Positions 8,144-16,391 of a stretch of DNA of 64,000 nucleotides are shown piece after piece; within the stretch, counting starts at the first letter, position 1; each line of letters begins with the position of its first letter. Below the pieces are notes generated by a model. That model saw only the letters and a program-made list of their open reading frames with translations, was not told the origin of the DNA and did no database searches. The translations under genes were made by a program, and so were the position numbers. Source of the stretch: Anaerolineales bacterium (GTDB lineage: Bacteria; Chloroflexota; Anaerolineae; Anaerolineales; Villigracilaceae); NCBI GenBank assembly GCA_030583905.1, contig CP129481.1:1798001-1862000 (forward strand), read 5' to 3'.

Positions 8144-8920
8144 TTATTTTTGAATGGGCAAAGTATAACCGCCGTCCAGCACGATTGTCTGCCCGACGAT
8201 CATCGCGGCGGCGGGAGAGCAAAGGAACGAGACGACCTCCGCAACTTCCAGCGGGGTGATGAGGCGTCCTGCCGGGACCATCTCGATGAATTTCTTGATG
8301 ACGTTTTCCTGTCCGCCCATGGATGCAAAGTGCTTTAACGCCTCGGTCTCAACGACGCCTGGTGACACCGCGTTGACATTGATGCCGCGCTGGATCAGTT
8401 CCACGCCCAGATAGCGCGTCAGGGATTCCAACGCCGCCTTGCTCGCGCCGACCACCACATAATCGGGCAGGACGCGTGTGGAGCCTGCGCTTGAAATGCT
8501 GACGATCTTTCCACCGCCGCGTTTTTCCATGAGCGGAACGGCGCGCTGAGCGGCGAACAGCAAGGCGCGGGCGTTGATGTTCATCGTCCAGTCCCAGCCT
8601 TTTGGTTTTTGCTCCATGGCGGGACGGTTGTAGCCCGAAGCCGCGTTGTGGATGAAAATATCCAGCCCGCCGAATTCTTTTTCCACTTCATCGAACAGGC
8701 GCGAGAGATCATCCAGGTCACCGACATCCGCTTTAACGAGCAATGCGCGGCGCCCGAGTTTCTCCACTTCGCGGGCGGTTTCTTCGGCGGGGACGCGGTT
8801 GCGAAAGAAGTTGACGACCACATCCGCGCCGTGTTGGGCGAAATGCAGGGCGATCGCTTTGCCAATTCCACGCCCGGAGCCAGTGACGAGGGCGATTTTG
8901 TCTTGAAATAATGGGTTCAT
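8144..8920 (-). CDS. fabL: Enoyl-ACP reductase III-like SDR (FabL type)
   Basis: 258 aa. Short-chain dehydrogenase with the nucleotide-binding TGSGRGIG, the NNAA-equivalent HNAASG and a WDWTMNINARALL segment. The catalytic Tyr and Lys are spaced Y-x6-K (YVVVGASK) instead of the usual Y-x3-K. That spacing, and segments such as ETEALKHF and AGRLITP, match the FabL family of Bacillus subtilis, which reduces enoyl-ACP with NADPH in fatty acid elongation. The start at 8920 lies 5 bp after the DUF309 stop. A general FabG-like ketoreductase is the alternative, but the active-site spacing argues for FabL. Confidence 0.82.
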   Translation of the reverse strand: MNPLFQDKIALVTGSGRGIGKAIALHFAQHGADVVVNFFRNRVPAEETAREVEKLGRRALLVKADVGDLDDLSRLFDEVEKEFGGLDIFIHNAASGYNRPAMEQKPKGWDWTMNINARALLFAAQRAVPLMEKRGGGKIVSISSAGSTRVLPDYVVVGASKAALESLTRYLGVELIQRGINVNAVSPGVVETEALKHFASMGGQENVIKKFIEMVPAGRLITPLEVAEVVSFLCSPAAAMIVGQTIVLDGGYTLPIQK

Positions 8921-8925
8921 GGTTC

Positions 8926-9435
8926 TCAATCGAAATATAAGTTCAGGTCCGAGCAGTCGAAGCGGTTGCCGCAATTGGGGCAGGTGACCTTGCAATTCTT
9001 CTCGCGCATTTCGTTCCCGCAGCGGTCACAGATCCACAATCGTTTGGTATTCCACTGGATCGGCTTGAATAAAGACCGGTCGAATTCCGCGATCCTTTCC
9101 TTTCCCAGACGCTGTACTTCCTGCATGGCGAGTTGCGCATCATTGCGGAATTTTCTGACGTTGACTCCGCGGCATACATCATTCCAGCCCTGTGTCCATT
9201 TGAGACTGCGCCCATAGACTTTGACCGCGCCGTCGTAATTGCCGCGCGTGATGTGCAGGTAGGTCACTGCCACCTGTAAAATGCCGCGGTACAGGTCGCG
9301 GATCTCGCCGGTTTCCTCCCTCCATGCGAGTTCCAGTTCCTCGTGCGCATCGAAGAATTTGCCTGCGTTGAACAATTCGATCCCTTCGATGGCTTTGGGG
9401 TGCAATGGACCATCGCAATCTTGTTCGCTTCTCAT
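8926..9435 (-). CDS. DUF309 protein with C-terminal zinc ribbon
   Basis: 169 aa. The N-terminal DUF309 domain (about 10-110) has the family motif EGIELFNAGKFFDAHEELE.AW. A C-terminal zinc ribbon (about 135-160) has two CxxC pairs: CDRCG and CPNCG. Function of the family is unknown. The start is the ATG at 9435; a TATACT box at 9444-9449 ends 8 nt upstream with no Shine-Dalgarno, so translation may be leaderless. First gene of the operon with fabL and the M50 protease. The zinc ribbon added to DUF309 might bind RNA, DNA or protein; that is a guess. Confidence 0.85.
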   Translation of the reverse strand: MRSEQDCDGPLHPKAIEGIELFNAGKFFDAHEELELAWREETGEIRDLYRGILQVAVTYLHITRGNYDGAVKVYGRSLKWTQGWNDVCRGVNVRKFRNDAQLAMQEVQRLGKERIAEFDRSLFKPIQWNTKRLWICDRCGNEMREKNCKVTCPNCGNRFDCSDLNLYFD

Positions 9436-9506
9436 GGCTGGAGAGTATAACATGCAGATTTTTAGCCGAATGGTAAAATTCCATGCAGGTGTTCAGGAGG
9501 TGATCT

Positions 9507-9911
9507 TTGAGCGCGGCGGCTCTTGCTCTCAGTATGATGATCAGTATCGGTGCATTCGCGTGGGGCTATTGGCAGGTGGGATTTGAGTCACTGGCGCGCT
9601 GGGTGGTCGCCTTTGGCATTTTCTGGATCGTCGCCCAGTGGCAGAAGTGGCGCTGGGTTTCATCCGTATGGACGGTCTCTGCCGTACTGCTCGCCATTTT
9701 TGGTCTATGGTTCGACCTCAATCTCGGCTGGATGTTCAGCGGCGCGCTGTTTGCGCTCTTCGCCTGGGATCTGACCGAATTTCGCAGGAAACTGAAGCAG
9801 CTGTCCCCGAGGGAGGATGCGAAGGGCATGGAACGGCGTCACGTATTGCGGCTCGGTTTCCTGTCGGCAGGCGGCATCTTGATTGCGCTTCTCCTTGACC
9901 GTTTATGGTAA
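9507..9911 (+). CDS. Small membrane protein with TTG start
   Basis: 134 aa, with three short hydrophobic spans in the first 90 residues, a charged cytoplasmic stretch (FRRKLKQLSPREDAKGMERRH) and one last span. I chose the TTG at 9507 because the near-perfect ribosome-binding sequence AGGAGGTGAT lies 6 nt upstream. TAAAAT at about 9473 may be the -10. It overlaps the convergent kinase-like gene by 9 bp at the 3' ends. No family recognised. Confidence 0.75.
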   Translation: MSAAALALSMMISIGAFAWGYWQVGFESLARWVVAFGIFWIVAQWQKWRWVSSVWTVSAVLLAIFGLWFDLNLGWMFSGALFALFAWDLTEFRRKLKQLSPREDAKGMERRHVLRLGFLSAGGILIALLLDRLW

Positions 9912-10454
9912 GTTGAGCGATGCCAGCCACGCATCCGTTTCGAGCGGATGTTTGAAATGGATGAGCGTCAGATGTTGGTTTTCGGGGAGCGAAAACAGGG
10001 TTGGGATCTCTTTTTTTCGGCGCCAGTAGGTTTTGAAAAGCCAGTGGAACAGGGATTCCTGCGACCAGAGCTTGAGATGCCACCAGAATTTTTCGCGGTT
10101 GCCGTTCCATAGCTCTTCTTGTGTCCAGCCGCGGCGGATGGTGCGGACGAGCAAACGCCAGAATACGATTCGCAGGGGATAATCGAGCCAGATAATTGCT
10201 TCGGCGCGGCTCCAGATCATGTCTCGCACGCGGCTGTAATTGCCTGCGACGACCCACGCTTCTGCATCGGTGGCTTGCTTGACGCGCTCCCAAAATGTGA
10301 CAGGGTCTGCGGGTGTCCAGTTCGGCTCCCAGTGTAGGGCATCCAACTCGATGAAATCCAGTTTCAACCGTTCTGACAATGCTTTTGCCAGTGTGGATTT
10401 GCCTGAGGACGTTGTGCCGATAACGACAATGCGTTGAAAAGGGAATGTATTCAT
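9903..10454 (-). CDS. P-loop kinase-like NTPase (adenylate-kinase/FlaR-like)
   Basis: 183 aa. Walker A is GTTSSGKSTLA at residues 11-21, followed by LDFIELDALHWEPNW, a pattern typical of the small FlaR-like or adenylate-kinase-related NTPases often called topology modulation proteins. True substrate unknown. I chose the ATG at 10454 because TATAAT (10464-10469) lies 9 nt upstream; the longer frame from 10526 runs through the promoter and beyond. The -10 overlaps the -10 of the divergent aminotransferase gene. Confidence 0.82.
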   Translation of the reverse strand: MNTFPFQRIVVIGTTSSGKSTLAKALSERLKLDFIELDALHWEPNWTPADPVTFWERVKQATDAEAWVVAGNYSRVRDMIWSRAEAIIWLDYPLRIVFWRLLVRTIRRGWTQEELWNGNREKFWWHLKLWSQESLFHWLFKTYWRRKKEIPTLFSLPENQHLTLIHFKHPLETDAWLASLNLP

Positions 10455-10463
10455 GGGCGGGGG

Positions 10464-10471
10464 ATTATAAT
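10464..10471. promoter_or_regulatory. Overlapping divergent -10 boxes
   Basis: ATTATAAT reads as TATAAT on both strands: 10464-10469 on minus for the NTPase gene and 10466-10471 on plus for the aminotransferase gene. RNA polymerase can probably occupy only one at a time. Confidence 0.5.
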
Positions 10472-10524
10472 ATTGACAATAAGCAATCGTACATCCAAAA
10501 CCATATATCTCAAAAGGAATCTCC

Positions 10525-11877
10525 ATGTTCGATCTCCCTGATAACGAAATTCTCCCGCTTTCGAAGGAACACGTCTTCTACACCTGGTCGGCGCAGGCGA
10601 AGGTCAACCCTATCGCGGTCAAACGCGCGAAAGGCGTGTATTTCTGGGATGTAGATGACAAGCGCTACCTCGATTTCAACTCGATGACCATGTGCGTCAA
10701 TATCGGTCATGGTGACGAGCGCATCATCAAAGCCATGCAGGAGCAGGCGGCGGAACTTCCGTATGCCGCGCCGGGCATGACGACGAAGATCCGCGCACTG
10801 GCTGGCAAAGCTGTGGCGAATGTCACGCCGCACAAAGCGTTGAGCAAAGTTCTTTTCACGCTTGGCGGGGCGGACGCCAATGAGAACGCCATCAAACTCG
10901 CGCGCGGATATACAAAACGTCACAAAATACTCACGCGCTATCGTTCTTATCACGGCGCGACAGCGGGCGCGATGGCGGCGACGGGCGATCCGCGACGGGT
11001 GGCATGGGAGCCGAACCTCATGCCGGGTGTTGTCCATTTCCTCGATCCCTACCGCTACCGCTCCACTTTTCACCGCACGAATCCCGATATTTCCGAAGAT
11101 GAATTTGCGCGCGATTACGTCAACCATTTGGAAGAGATCATCCTATACGAAGGACCGGAATCCATCGCCGCCATCTTAATGGAATCTGTTACGGGGACGA
11201 ACGGCATTATCATCCCCCCGAACGGATACATGCAGGGTGTCCGCGCCTTGTGCGACAAATATGGCATCGTCATGATCGCGGACGAGGTCATGAGCGGATT
11301 TGGTCGCACCGGGAAGTGGTTTGCGGTCGAGCATTGGGACGTCGTCCCGGATATCATCACGATGGCAAAGGGACTCACGTCCGCGTATGCGCCGTTGGGC
11401 GCGGTGGCGATGAAGCCCGAGATCGCGGCGGCGTTCAATGACACTCCCTTCGAGAGCGGGCTGACGTACACATCCCACCCGGTCTCTTTGGCGGCGGCGG
11501 TGGCGAACATCCACGCCATGAGGGAGGATAAGGTCATCGAACATGCGGCAGGCATGGGCGGAGTCTTGAGGCGCATGTTAACGGATCTGGGCGAAGCGCA
11601 TCCATCCGTGGGGGAGGTCCGCAGTATCGGTTTATTCGGTATCATCGAACTGGTCAAGGACAGAAAGACGAAAGAACCGATGGCACGGTGGAATGGGTCG
11701 TCGCCCGAGATGACCGCGTTGCGCAAGTTTTGTTTGGATAATGGCTTGTTCCTGTATACGCACTGGCATACGGTGTTGATCATCCCGCCGTTGATCATTA
11801 ACGAGGAACAGTTGAAGGATGGATTCGATGTGCTCGACAAGGCGCTGGAGATCACGGATAGGACTACGGTTGGATAA
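10525..11877 (+). CDS. Class III PLP aminotransferase
   Basis: 450 aa, full length for fold-type I class III transaminases. Visible features: YFWDVDDKRYLDFNS near the N-terminus, GGADANENAIKLAR for PLP phosphate binding, SYHGAT, IADEVMSGFGRTGKW with the Asp that pairs with the pyridine nitrogen, and the Schiff-base Lys in IITMAKGLTSAY. Sequence flavour is that of omega-amino acid, taurine or beta-alanine:pyruvate aminotransferases, but the substrate cannot be read from the sequence. The start has AAAGGA 6 nt upstream. It stands alone in its transcript. Confidence 0.9.
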   Translation: MFDLPDNEILPLSKEHVFYTWSAQAKVNPIAVKRAKGVYFWDVDDKRYLDFNSMTMCVNIGHGDERIIKAMQEQAAELPYAAPGMTTKIRALAGKAVANVTPHKALSKVLFTLGGADANENAIKLARGYTKRHKILTRYRSYHGATAGAMAATGDPRRVAWEPNLMPGVVHFLDPYRYRSTFHRTNPDISEDEFARDYVNHLEEIILYEGPESIAAILMESVTGTNGIIIPPNGYMQGVRALCDKYGIVMIADEVMSGFGRTGKWFAVEHWDVVPDIITMAKGLTSAYAPLGAVAMKPEIAAAFNDTPFESGLTYTSHPVSLAAAVANIHAMREDKVIEHAAGMGGVLRRMLTDLGEAHPSVGEVRSIGLFGIIELVKDRKTKEPMARWNGSSPEMTALRKFCLDNGLFLYTHWHTVLIIPPLIINEEQLKDGFDVLDKALEITDRTTVG

Positions 11878-11933
11878 AGTTTTTATTGTTAATACGGTAC
11901 AATGACCAAAACCAACTAAAAGGAGAATGTGAA

Positions 11934-12248
11934 ATGGAATCGAATACGCCTGAGTTTTCCACCCCGCCCACTGCTGCCCCAAGTGGTAATCAAAGAGTGA
12001 TGGCAATTGCCTCTCTGGTTTTGGGTGTCATCAATTTGTGCGCCTGGTTCCTGCCCATCTGCGGTATTCCGCTTTCGATCACCGGTGCAGTGCTTGGATT
12101 TTTGGGCATGAAGGATCCGTCGCAGAAGACGATGGCGATTGGAGGAATTGCGCTGAACGTGTTGGGCTTCCTTGCCGCCTGTATCAATGCCGCGGTAGGT
12201 GTGTATTTGCAAATGAGCGGCAGCGGATTCGAAATTCCGCAATTCTAA
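11934..12248 (+). CDS. DUF4190-like small membrane protein
   Basis: 104 aa. A Pro/Thr/Ser-rich N-terminus (1-20) precedes two hydrophobic hairpins with the pattern A.ASLVLGVINL....PI.GI..SI.G..LG and then AIGGIALNVLGF, as in the DUF4190 family of unknown function. The start is the ATG at 11934 with AAAGGAG about 9 nt upstream; a TACAAT -10 lies at 11898-11903. It ends at a strong terminator. Confidence 0.8.
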   Translation: MESNTPEFSTPPTAAPSGNQRVMAIASLVLGVINLCAWFLPICGIPLSITGAVLGFLGMKDPSQKTMAIGGIALNVLGFLAACINAAVGVYLQMSGSGFEIPQF

Positions 12249-12256
12249 AAAAGACG

Positions 12257-12302
12257 AATATTACAAAAAGACCTCCCAAACGGGAGGTCTTTTTGTAATA
12301 TT
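12257..12302. terminator. Very long perfect hairpin terminator
   Basis: Arms of 21 bp (12257-12277 and 12282-12302) with a 4-nt loop AAAC. The core is AAAAAGACCTCCC/GGGAGGTCTTTTT, flanked by AATATTAC/GTAATATT. Terminates the DUF4190 gene. Confidence 0.9.
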
Positions 12303-12378
12303 ACAGCGATCCATTGTTGGACTTTTACAATTGACGTTGTACAATGGAATCAGATTATTGACCAAAAGGAGAATAGCA

Positions 12379-13125
12379 ATGGAACAAATGCCATCAAATG
12401 ACCCCGTCATGGGATCCAAGCCGGGTGTTGCCGGTTGGTTTCAAGTTTGGAAGACTGCTGTCACCAAACCCAATGAACAGACGTTCATTGACCTGACCGA
12501 AGATCCCGCCGCAACACCGAAGACTGCATATCTTTGGGTCTTCATCGCAGGGACGGTCTCCGCGATCTTCCAGGCGATCCTTCAGACGATCTACACGGCG
12601 ACGGGAACAATGCCGCAGATTCCCATCCCCGGTCTGGAAGAATACATGCCGCAGGCTGTCGGTGACCCGGGCACCGCTGGTGTGACACTACTGGTCACTT
12701 TATGCCTTTCACCGATCGCTGGCGCTGTGTATGTGCTTTTCTTTGCGCTCGGCGTCGCCATCGTACAGTGGATCGCAAAATTGTTCGGCGGTGTGGGAAC
12801 GTACGACAAACTCCTGTATGCCATCGCAGCGATTTCCGTGCCGTTCACGATCCTTGCGGCGACACTGACCTTGTTGGGCGCGATTCCTTATGTGGGGTTC
12901 TGTTTTGGGATCATTTCCTTCGCAGCCGGCATCTACGCCTTGGTGCTTCAGGTGACAGCGGTCAAGGGCGTGAATCGCTTCGGCTGGGGTCCGGCAATCG
13001 GCTCGGTGATCATTCCGGGGCTGGTCATCTTTACCCTCTGCTGTTGTCTTATGATCGGTCTCGTGTCGTTGTTGGGACCTGTTGTCAGCAGCACCTTCCA
13101 GGAATTGCAACAATTTGCTCCCTAG
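12379..13125 (+). CDS. Yip1-family integral membrane protein
   Basis: 248 aa. A soluble N-terminus (1-60) with the WKTAVTKPNEQTFIDL segment common in bacterial Yip1-domain proteins is followed by about five membrane spans, including CCCLMIGLVSLLG near the C-terminus. Role unknown. The start at 12379 has AAAAGGAG 8 nt upstream; a TACAAT -10 lies at 12340-12345 with TTGGAC 17 nt before it. A second Yip1-like gene sits at 27.2 kb. Confidence 0.8.
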   Translation: MEQMPSNDPVMGSKPGVAGWFQVWKTAVTKPNEQTFIDLTEDPAATPKTAYLWVFIAGTVSAIFQAILQTIYTATGTMPQIPIPGLEEYMPQAVGDPGTAGVTLLVTLCLSPIAGAVYVLFFALGVAIVQWIAKLFGGVGTYDKLLYAIAAISVPFTILAATLTLLGAIPYVGFCFGIISFAAGIYALVLQVTAVKGVNRFGWGPAIGSVIIPGLVIFTLCCCLMIGLVSLLGPVVSSTFQELQQFAP

Positions 13126-13138
13126 ACATACAGTTATC

Positions 13139-13169
13139 AAAAACGACCTCCCGTTTTGGGAGGTCGTTT
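13139..13169. terminator. Bidirectional terminator with GACCTCCC arms
   Basis: AAACGACCTCCC (13141-13152), loop GTTTT, GGGAGGTCGTTT (13158-13169), between the convergent Yip1 and kinase genes. The core arm matches the terminators at 12257 and 23197. Confidence 0.85.
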
Positions 13170-13172
13170 CAT

Positions 13173-15185
13173 TTACGGGGATGACGCCGGAGGCGGGATG
13201 CGATGCTCGCCGGGCAGGAGCGGCATCTCCGCCATGTAGTAGGCATGCTCGTAAGCAGTGTCGCCTCCACCCTCGCCGGGAACGGGTTCGATCAACTCGT
13301 TGCCGTTCACGTCCACCCCATAGAGGACCTGCCCGGAGATCAACCGCATTTCAAGGATGATCGATTCCATTTCAGGACCGAACGGCATTTCTTGCAGTTG
13401 CAGTGCCATCTCCAGCAATTGCTCCGACCATATTTTCATATTTTCAACACATGCCACCGTGTGCGCGCTGTGGATCTTGATGTTCTCGGTCGCATCTATT
13501 GCGTTCGCCGCAAAGATTGCATGGCTGATGGTGGCAGGGATGTAGCCCAGCCCGTTCCCGTTTTCAAGCACTCCAAATCCATCGCCCGGGTCGTCGATCG
13601 TACCGTCCTCATCCCAGTCGCGGTACTGCGCAGAGTTCCCACTCCCGACGAGTTGGTTGATGATCTCCTCTATCTTTTTTCTGGCAAGCGCCTCGTCACC
13701 AGCTTGGAACGCTGCCTCCAATTCGATGATCGAATCATCCGTGTAGTCCGCGGCGTACCACAACCCCTGGATCAATGCTTCTTCATCCGGCGCACCCTGA
13801 AACGAGACAAGCACATGCCGTACATGGATCAATGCCAGCGGCGGGAAGACGGAAGACGCAACCACCTCGCCGGCAGGGAAACTTGGGTTGGGGTTATCAT
13901 CCGCTTCGACCGTAACTTCGAGTTGGTCAAAAAACTCAAGAATGTTTTCTCGCTCCGGGTGGATGAAGACCAATTGTCCCTGCGCGTTGTTGTCCAATTG
14001 GACCGACCCCGCGTTGCGGCGTATCTCTCCGCCCTCTGCAAGATACCAAACCTCGTAATGTGTTCCATTTTTTGGGGCGGGTAGCCCCGTGAGCGTGATC
14101 GTGGCTTTATCCAGCACATAGTTGAAATCCAGATAGGTGACTTTTCCTACGATCTGATCATTGCTCAATTGCGCTGGCGCGGGTCGGAAGAACAGAAACG
14201 CCAGTGCGACCATTGCAAAGATACCCAGTCCAGCCAGCGCCACCGGGAATGGACGGGTCTTTTTTGGTTCGGTGGAGGATTGCCTGGCGGCATCCACCAG
14301 GTTAATTGTATGTTGCGAGACGGTCTGTCCGTTAAAGACCGAGATGAATTCTTTGGCGAATTCCCCGGCGGTGGCGTAGCGCAGGGCTGGGTCTTTCGCG
14401 AGTGCGCGGTCAATAACAGTTTGCAGGTCGGTGGAGAGTCCGGGAATGGGAGGGGGAGGTTCGTTCAGGTGCTTCATCAGCACCCCAAAGGATGATTCCG
14501 CGTCGAAGGGAACTGTTCCTGCCAGCATCTCGTACAGCATGATGCCGAGGGAATAGATGTCCGAGCGATGGTCCACCTTGTCACCGCGTGCCTGCTCGGG
14601 GCTCATGTAAGCGGGGGTTCCGGAGACGGTCCCGGTCGAGGTGAGGATGGATGAATCGAGAAGGCGTACCAGCCCAAAGTCGGTGAGAACCGGTTCCACA
14701 TCTTCAGGTAAGGGTTTATCGAGGCTGACAGGTCCATTCTTGGTGCGCAGCAAGACGTTGGCAGGCTTGATATCCCGATGGACGATGTTCTGGCTGTGGG
14801 CGTAGTCAATGGCGGATGCAAGCGCCGTAAGAAGCCGCACAGCTGTGTCGAAGGGAAGTTTTTCGTTGCGCTTGTGCCGGGATTTGAGGTATCCGCCGAG
14901 CGACGCGCCGCGCACCAGTTCCATGATGATGCATGGCTGTCCATTCACGAGTTCATAATCAAATAATTGAACGATGTTGGGATGGTGCAGATTTGCAATG
15001 ACGCGCGCTTCGCGCTCGAACCGTGCGCGTATATCGGTGTCGTCCAGATGTTCGCGCATGATCTTGACGGCGACTTCGCGGTCGAGCGGAATATGTTTGC
15101 CGTAATAGACTTCCGCCATGCCGCCGCGCGCGATTAGTTCGCCGACCTGTACTTTGCCGAGAGTTTTGCCGCTCCATGATGACAT
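13173..15185 (-). CDS. Transmembrane Ser/Thr protein kinase (PknB-like) with large extracytoplasmic domain
   Basis: 670 aa. The kinase domain (about 10-275) is complete: glycine loop IARGGMAEVYYG, Lys41 in VAVKIM, HRDIKPANVLL, and DFGLVRLLD with an activation loop rich in Ser/Thr. A proline-containing juxtamembrane segment leads to one membrane span (about 318-338, FPVALAGLGIFAMVALAFLFF region). Outside, residues 350-440 resemble an anti-sigma-K-type domain (TLTGLPAPKNGTHYEVWYLA), and the last 200 residues are an unknown helical domain with a calcium-like DWDEDGTIDD stretch. PASTA repeats are absent, so the ligand differs from cell-wall muropeptides. TATAAT lies 6 nt before the ATG. Confidence 0.9.
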   Translation of the reverse strand: MSSWSGKTLGKVQVGELIARGGMAEVYYGKHIPLDREVAVKIMREHLDDTDIRARFEREARVIANLHHPNIVQLFDYELVNGQPCIIMELVRGASLGGYLKSRHKRNEKLPFDTAVRLLTALASAIDYAHSQNIVHRDIKPANVLLRTKNGPVSLDKPLPEDVEPVLTDFGLVRLLDSSILTSTGTVSGTPAYMSPEQARGDKVDHRSDIYSLGIMLYEMLAGTVPFDAESSFGVLMKHLNEPPPPIPGLSTDLQTVIDRALAKDPALRYATAGEFAKEFISVFNGQTVSQHTINLVDAARQSSTEPKKTRPFPVALAGLGIFAMVALAFLFFRPAPAQLSNDQIVGKVTYLDFNYVLDKATITLTGLPAPKNGTHYEVWYLAEGGEIRRNAGSVQLDNNAQGQLVFIHPERENILEFFDQLEVTVEADDNPNPSFPAGEVVASSVFPPLALIHVRHVLVSFQGAPDEEALIQGLWYAADYTDDSIIELEAAFQAGDEALARKKIEEIINQLVGSGNSAQYRDWDEDGTIDDPGDGFGVLENGNGLGYIPATISHAIFAANAIDATENIKIHSAHTVACVENMKIWSEQLLEMALQLQEMPFGPEMESIILEMRLISGQVLYGVDVNGNELIEPVPGEGGGDTAYEHAYYMAEMPLLPGEHRIPPPASSP

Positions 15186-15191
15186 GGGCGG

Positions 15192-15197
15192 ATTATA
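15192..15197 (-). promoter_or_regulatory. -10 box 6 nt before kinase start codon
   Basis: TATAAT on the minus strand followed by CCGCCC and the ATG at 15185. No Shine-Dalgarno. Leaderless arrangement. Confidence 0.55.
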
Positions 15198-15377
15198 ACC
15201 GAAACCACATGGATGCCCTTGTTAAACCAATAGCAGGCGATTATTGACCGCCTGTTGCTTCGTAGTTGAACCGTTTTTTCGGGAGGGTAGCGAACAAAAG
15301 AGCGCAGACTGTTTATCAGCGTGTAAACGCGCCAATCCTTGCGTTGAAGGTTTCGCGGGATGCAAGTGCGAGCCAGT

Positions 15378-15602
15378 TTATTTTGGAAGAAGGGTCCCTG
15401 TGCCGACCTTTAATACAACCGCTGCCTTGCGAAGATTACTCAATTGCAAATTGTTGTCGCTAAAATCATCAAAATTTTCATGTTCGCCGCGCCAGATCTT
15501 TAGAGCTGTTGGTTCACTGCACCCCAGCTTTCGCATTTCGCCGACAAATTCATCGCACGACATGTTGATTCTTTCTGCCAGGAGTTGTATTCTGCTCTTC
15601 AT
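15378..15602 (-). CDS. Small putative Cro/C1-type helix-turn-helix protein
   Basis: 74 aa. Helical protein with LLAERINMSCDEF and GCSEPTALKIWRGE as possible helix-turn-helix, then LSNLRKAAVVLKVGTGTLL, which matches the closing helix of XRE-type regulators. DNA binding is inferred. The start at 15602 has GAAGGAAG about 7 nt upstream, and a good promoter lies 120 bp back. The upstream DNA is far richer in A+T than the surroundings, so recent acquisition is possible. Assignment moderate because the protein is short. Confidence 0.62.
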   Translation of the reverse strand: MKSRIQLLAERINMSCDEFVGEMRKLGCSEPTALKIWRGEHENFDDFSDNNLQLSNLRKAAVVLKVGTGTLLPK

Positions 15603-15905
15603 TTTTTATCTTCCTTCTATGGGGGACAAATGTGTGCATAAAATCTCGTTTCAAAATATATTTTAATTTTTTCATTAAAAAAATACTTCAGAAAGTTCTT
15701 TGAAATTTTATGGCTGATTTAAATTCTAATATAATTTTCCCAAATGTCAATCTTTGTTGAATGAGACGAGAAAAATAAGCGAAGTATGTCAGTACAGGGC
15801 AGCCTTTTCTGCACTGATGGGATATATGGAGCAATTTGGGGATAAAATAGCCCATGCCGTTCCTTCCATCTGGATGAGCGAACAAATCTTTAGAATGGAG
15901 AATGC
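15603..15905. other. AT-rich intergenic region with divergent promoters
   Basis: 303 bp with no convincing gene. The stretch 15640-15740 is strongly A+T rich, unlike the rest of the window. On the minus strand it holds a promoter for the small HTH gene. On the plus strand TAAAAT at 15843-15848 is a likely -10 for pncC. Five nt after it an ATG opens a 7-codon frame (MPFLPSG) that is not in frame with pncC and might be a leader peptide or chance. Confidence 0.5.
15723..15750 (-). promoter_or_regulatory. Promoter of the small HTH gene
   Basis: Minus strand: consensus TTGACA (15745-15750), 16-nt spacer, TAGAAT (15723-15728). Predicted start near 15716 leaves a leader of about 115 nt. Confidence 0.65.
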
Positions 15906-16391
15906 ATGGAATTTCCACTAGAATTGCGCATAGGTAATATATTGCGCCAACGCCACGCCACCCTGGGCACTGCCGAATCCTGCACCGGCGGATTGATCTC
16001 CCATCGCATCACCGACGTCCCCGGCTCGTCTGAATACTTTGCGGGCGGAATCGTTGCCTATTCCTACGAAGCGAAGGTCGCGCTGTTGAATGTCTCGTGG
16101 GATACCCTCAACACCAAAGGCGCGGTTTCAAAGGAGACTGTTCTTGAAATGGCGCGCGGTGCGCGTCAGGCGTTGGGAGTGGACATCGCCGTCAGCGTCA
16201 GCGGCATTGCCGGACCCGGCGGTGGGACTCCCGAGAAGCCCGTCGGCTCCACATGGATCGGTCTCACCGCCCCCGACGGCGAATGGGCGCGCCATTTTGT
16301 CTGGCAGGGGGATCGCGAACAGAACAAGCAATATTCATGCGATGCCGCTTTTCAATTCATCCTCGATTACCTCGAAGGGAGTCTTCCATGA
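15906..16391 (+). CDS. pncC: Nicotinamide-nucleotide amidase (CinA C-terminal domain family)
   Basis: 161 aa, the stand-alone CinA C-terminal domain. The motif [22 protein letters not shown] carries the catalytic Ser; YSYEAK, GAVS and [11 protein letters not shown] are also family hallmarks. The enzyme deamidates nicotinamide mononucleotide to nicotinate mononucleotide in pyridine nucleotide salvage. The N-terminal molybdopterin-binding-like domain of full CinA is missing, as in PncC. GGAG lies 5 nt before the ATG. It overlaps the next gene by 4 bp (ATGA), suggesting coupled expression with a nucleoside phosphorylase-like enzyme. Confidence 0.93.
   Translation: MEFPLELRIGNILRQRHATLGTAESCTGGLISHRITDVPGSSEYFAGGIVAYSYEAKVALLNVSWDTLNTKGAVSKETVLEMARGARQALGVDIAVSVSGIAGPGGGTPEKPVGSTWIGLTAPDGEWARHFVWQGDREQNKQYSCDAAFQFILDYLEGSLP

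Noticed and set aside
15200..15377. Possible structured RNA between the kinase and the small HTH gene
   Set aside because: Only a weak 6-bp hairpin (GCAGGCG/CGCCTG) is present, with no family motif; could be a simple terminator remnant.
15688..15918. 76-codon minus-strand frame before pncC
   Set aside because: Spans the AT-rich promoter region, no ribosome-binding site, no recognisable motif.
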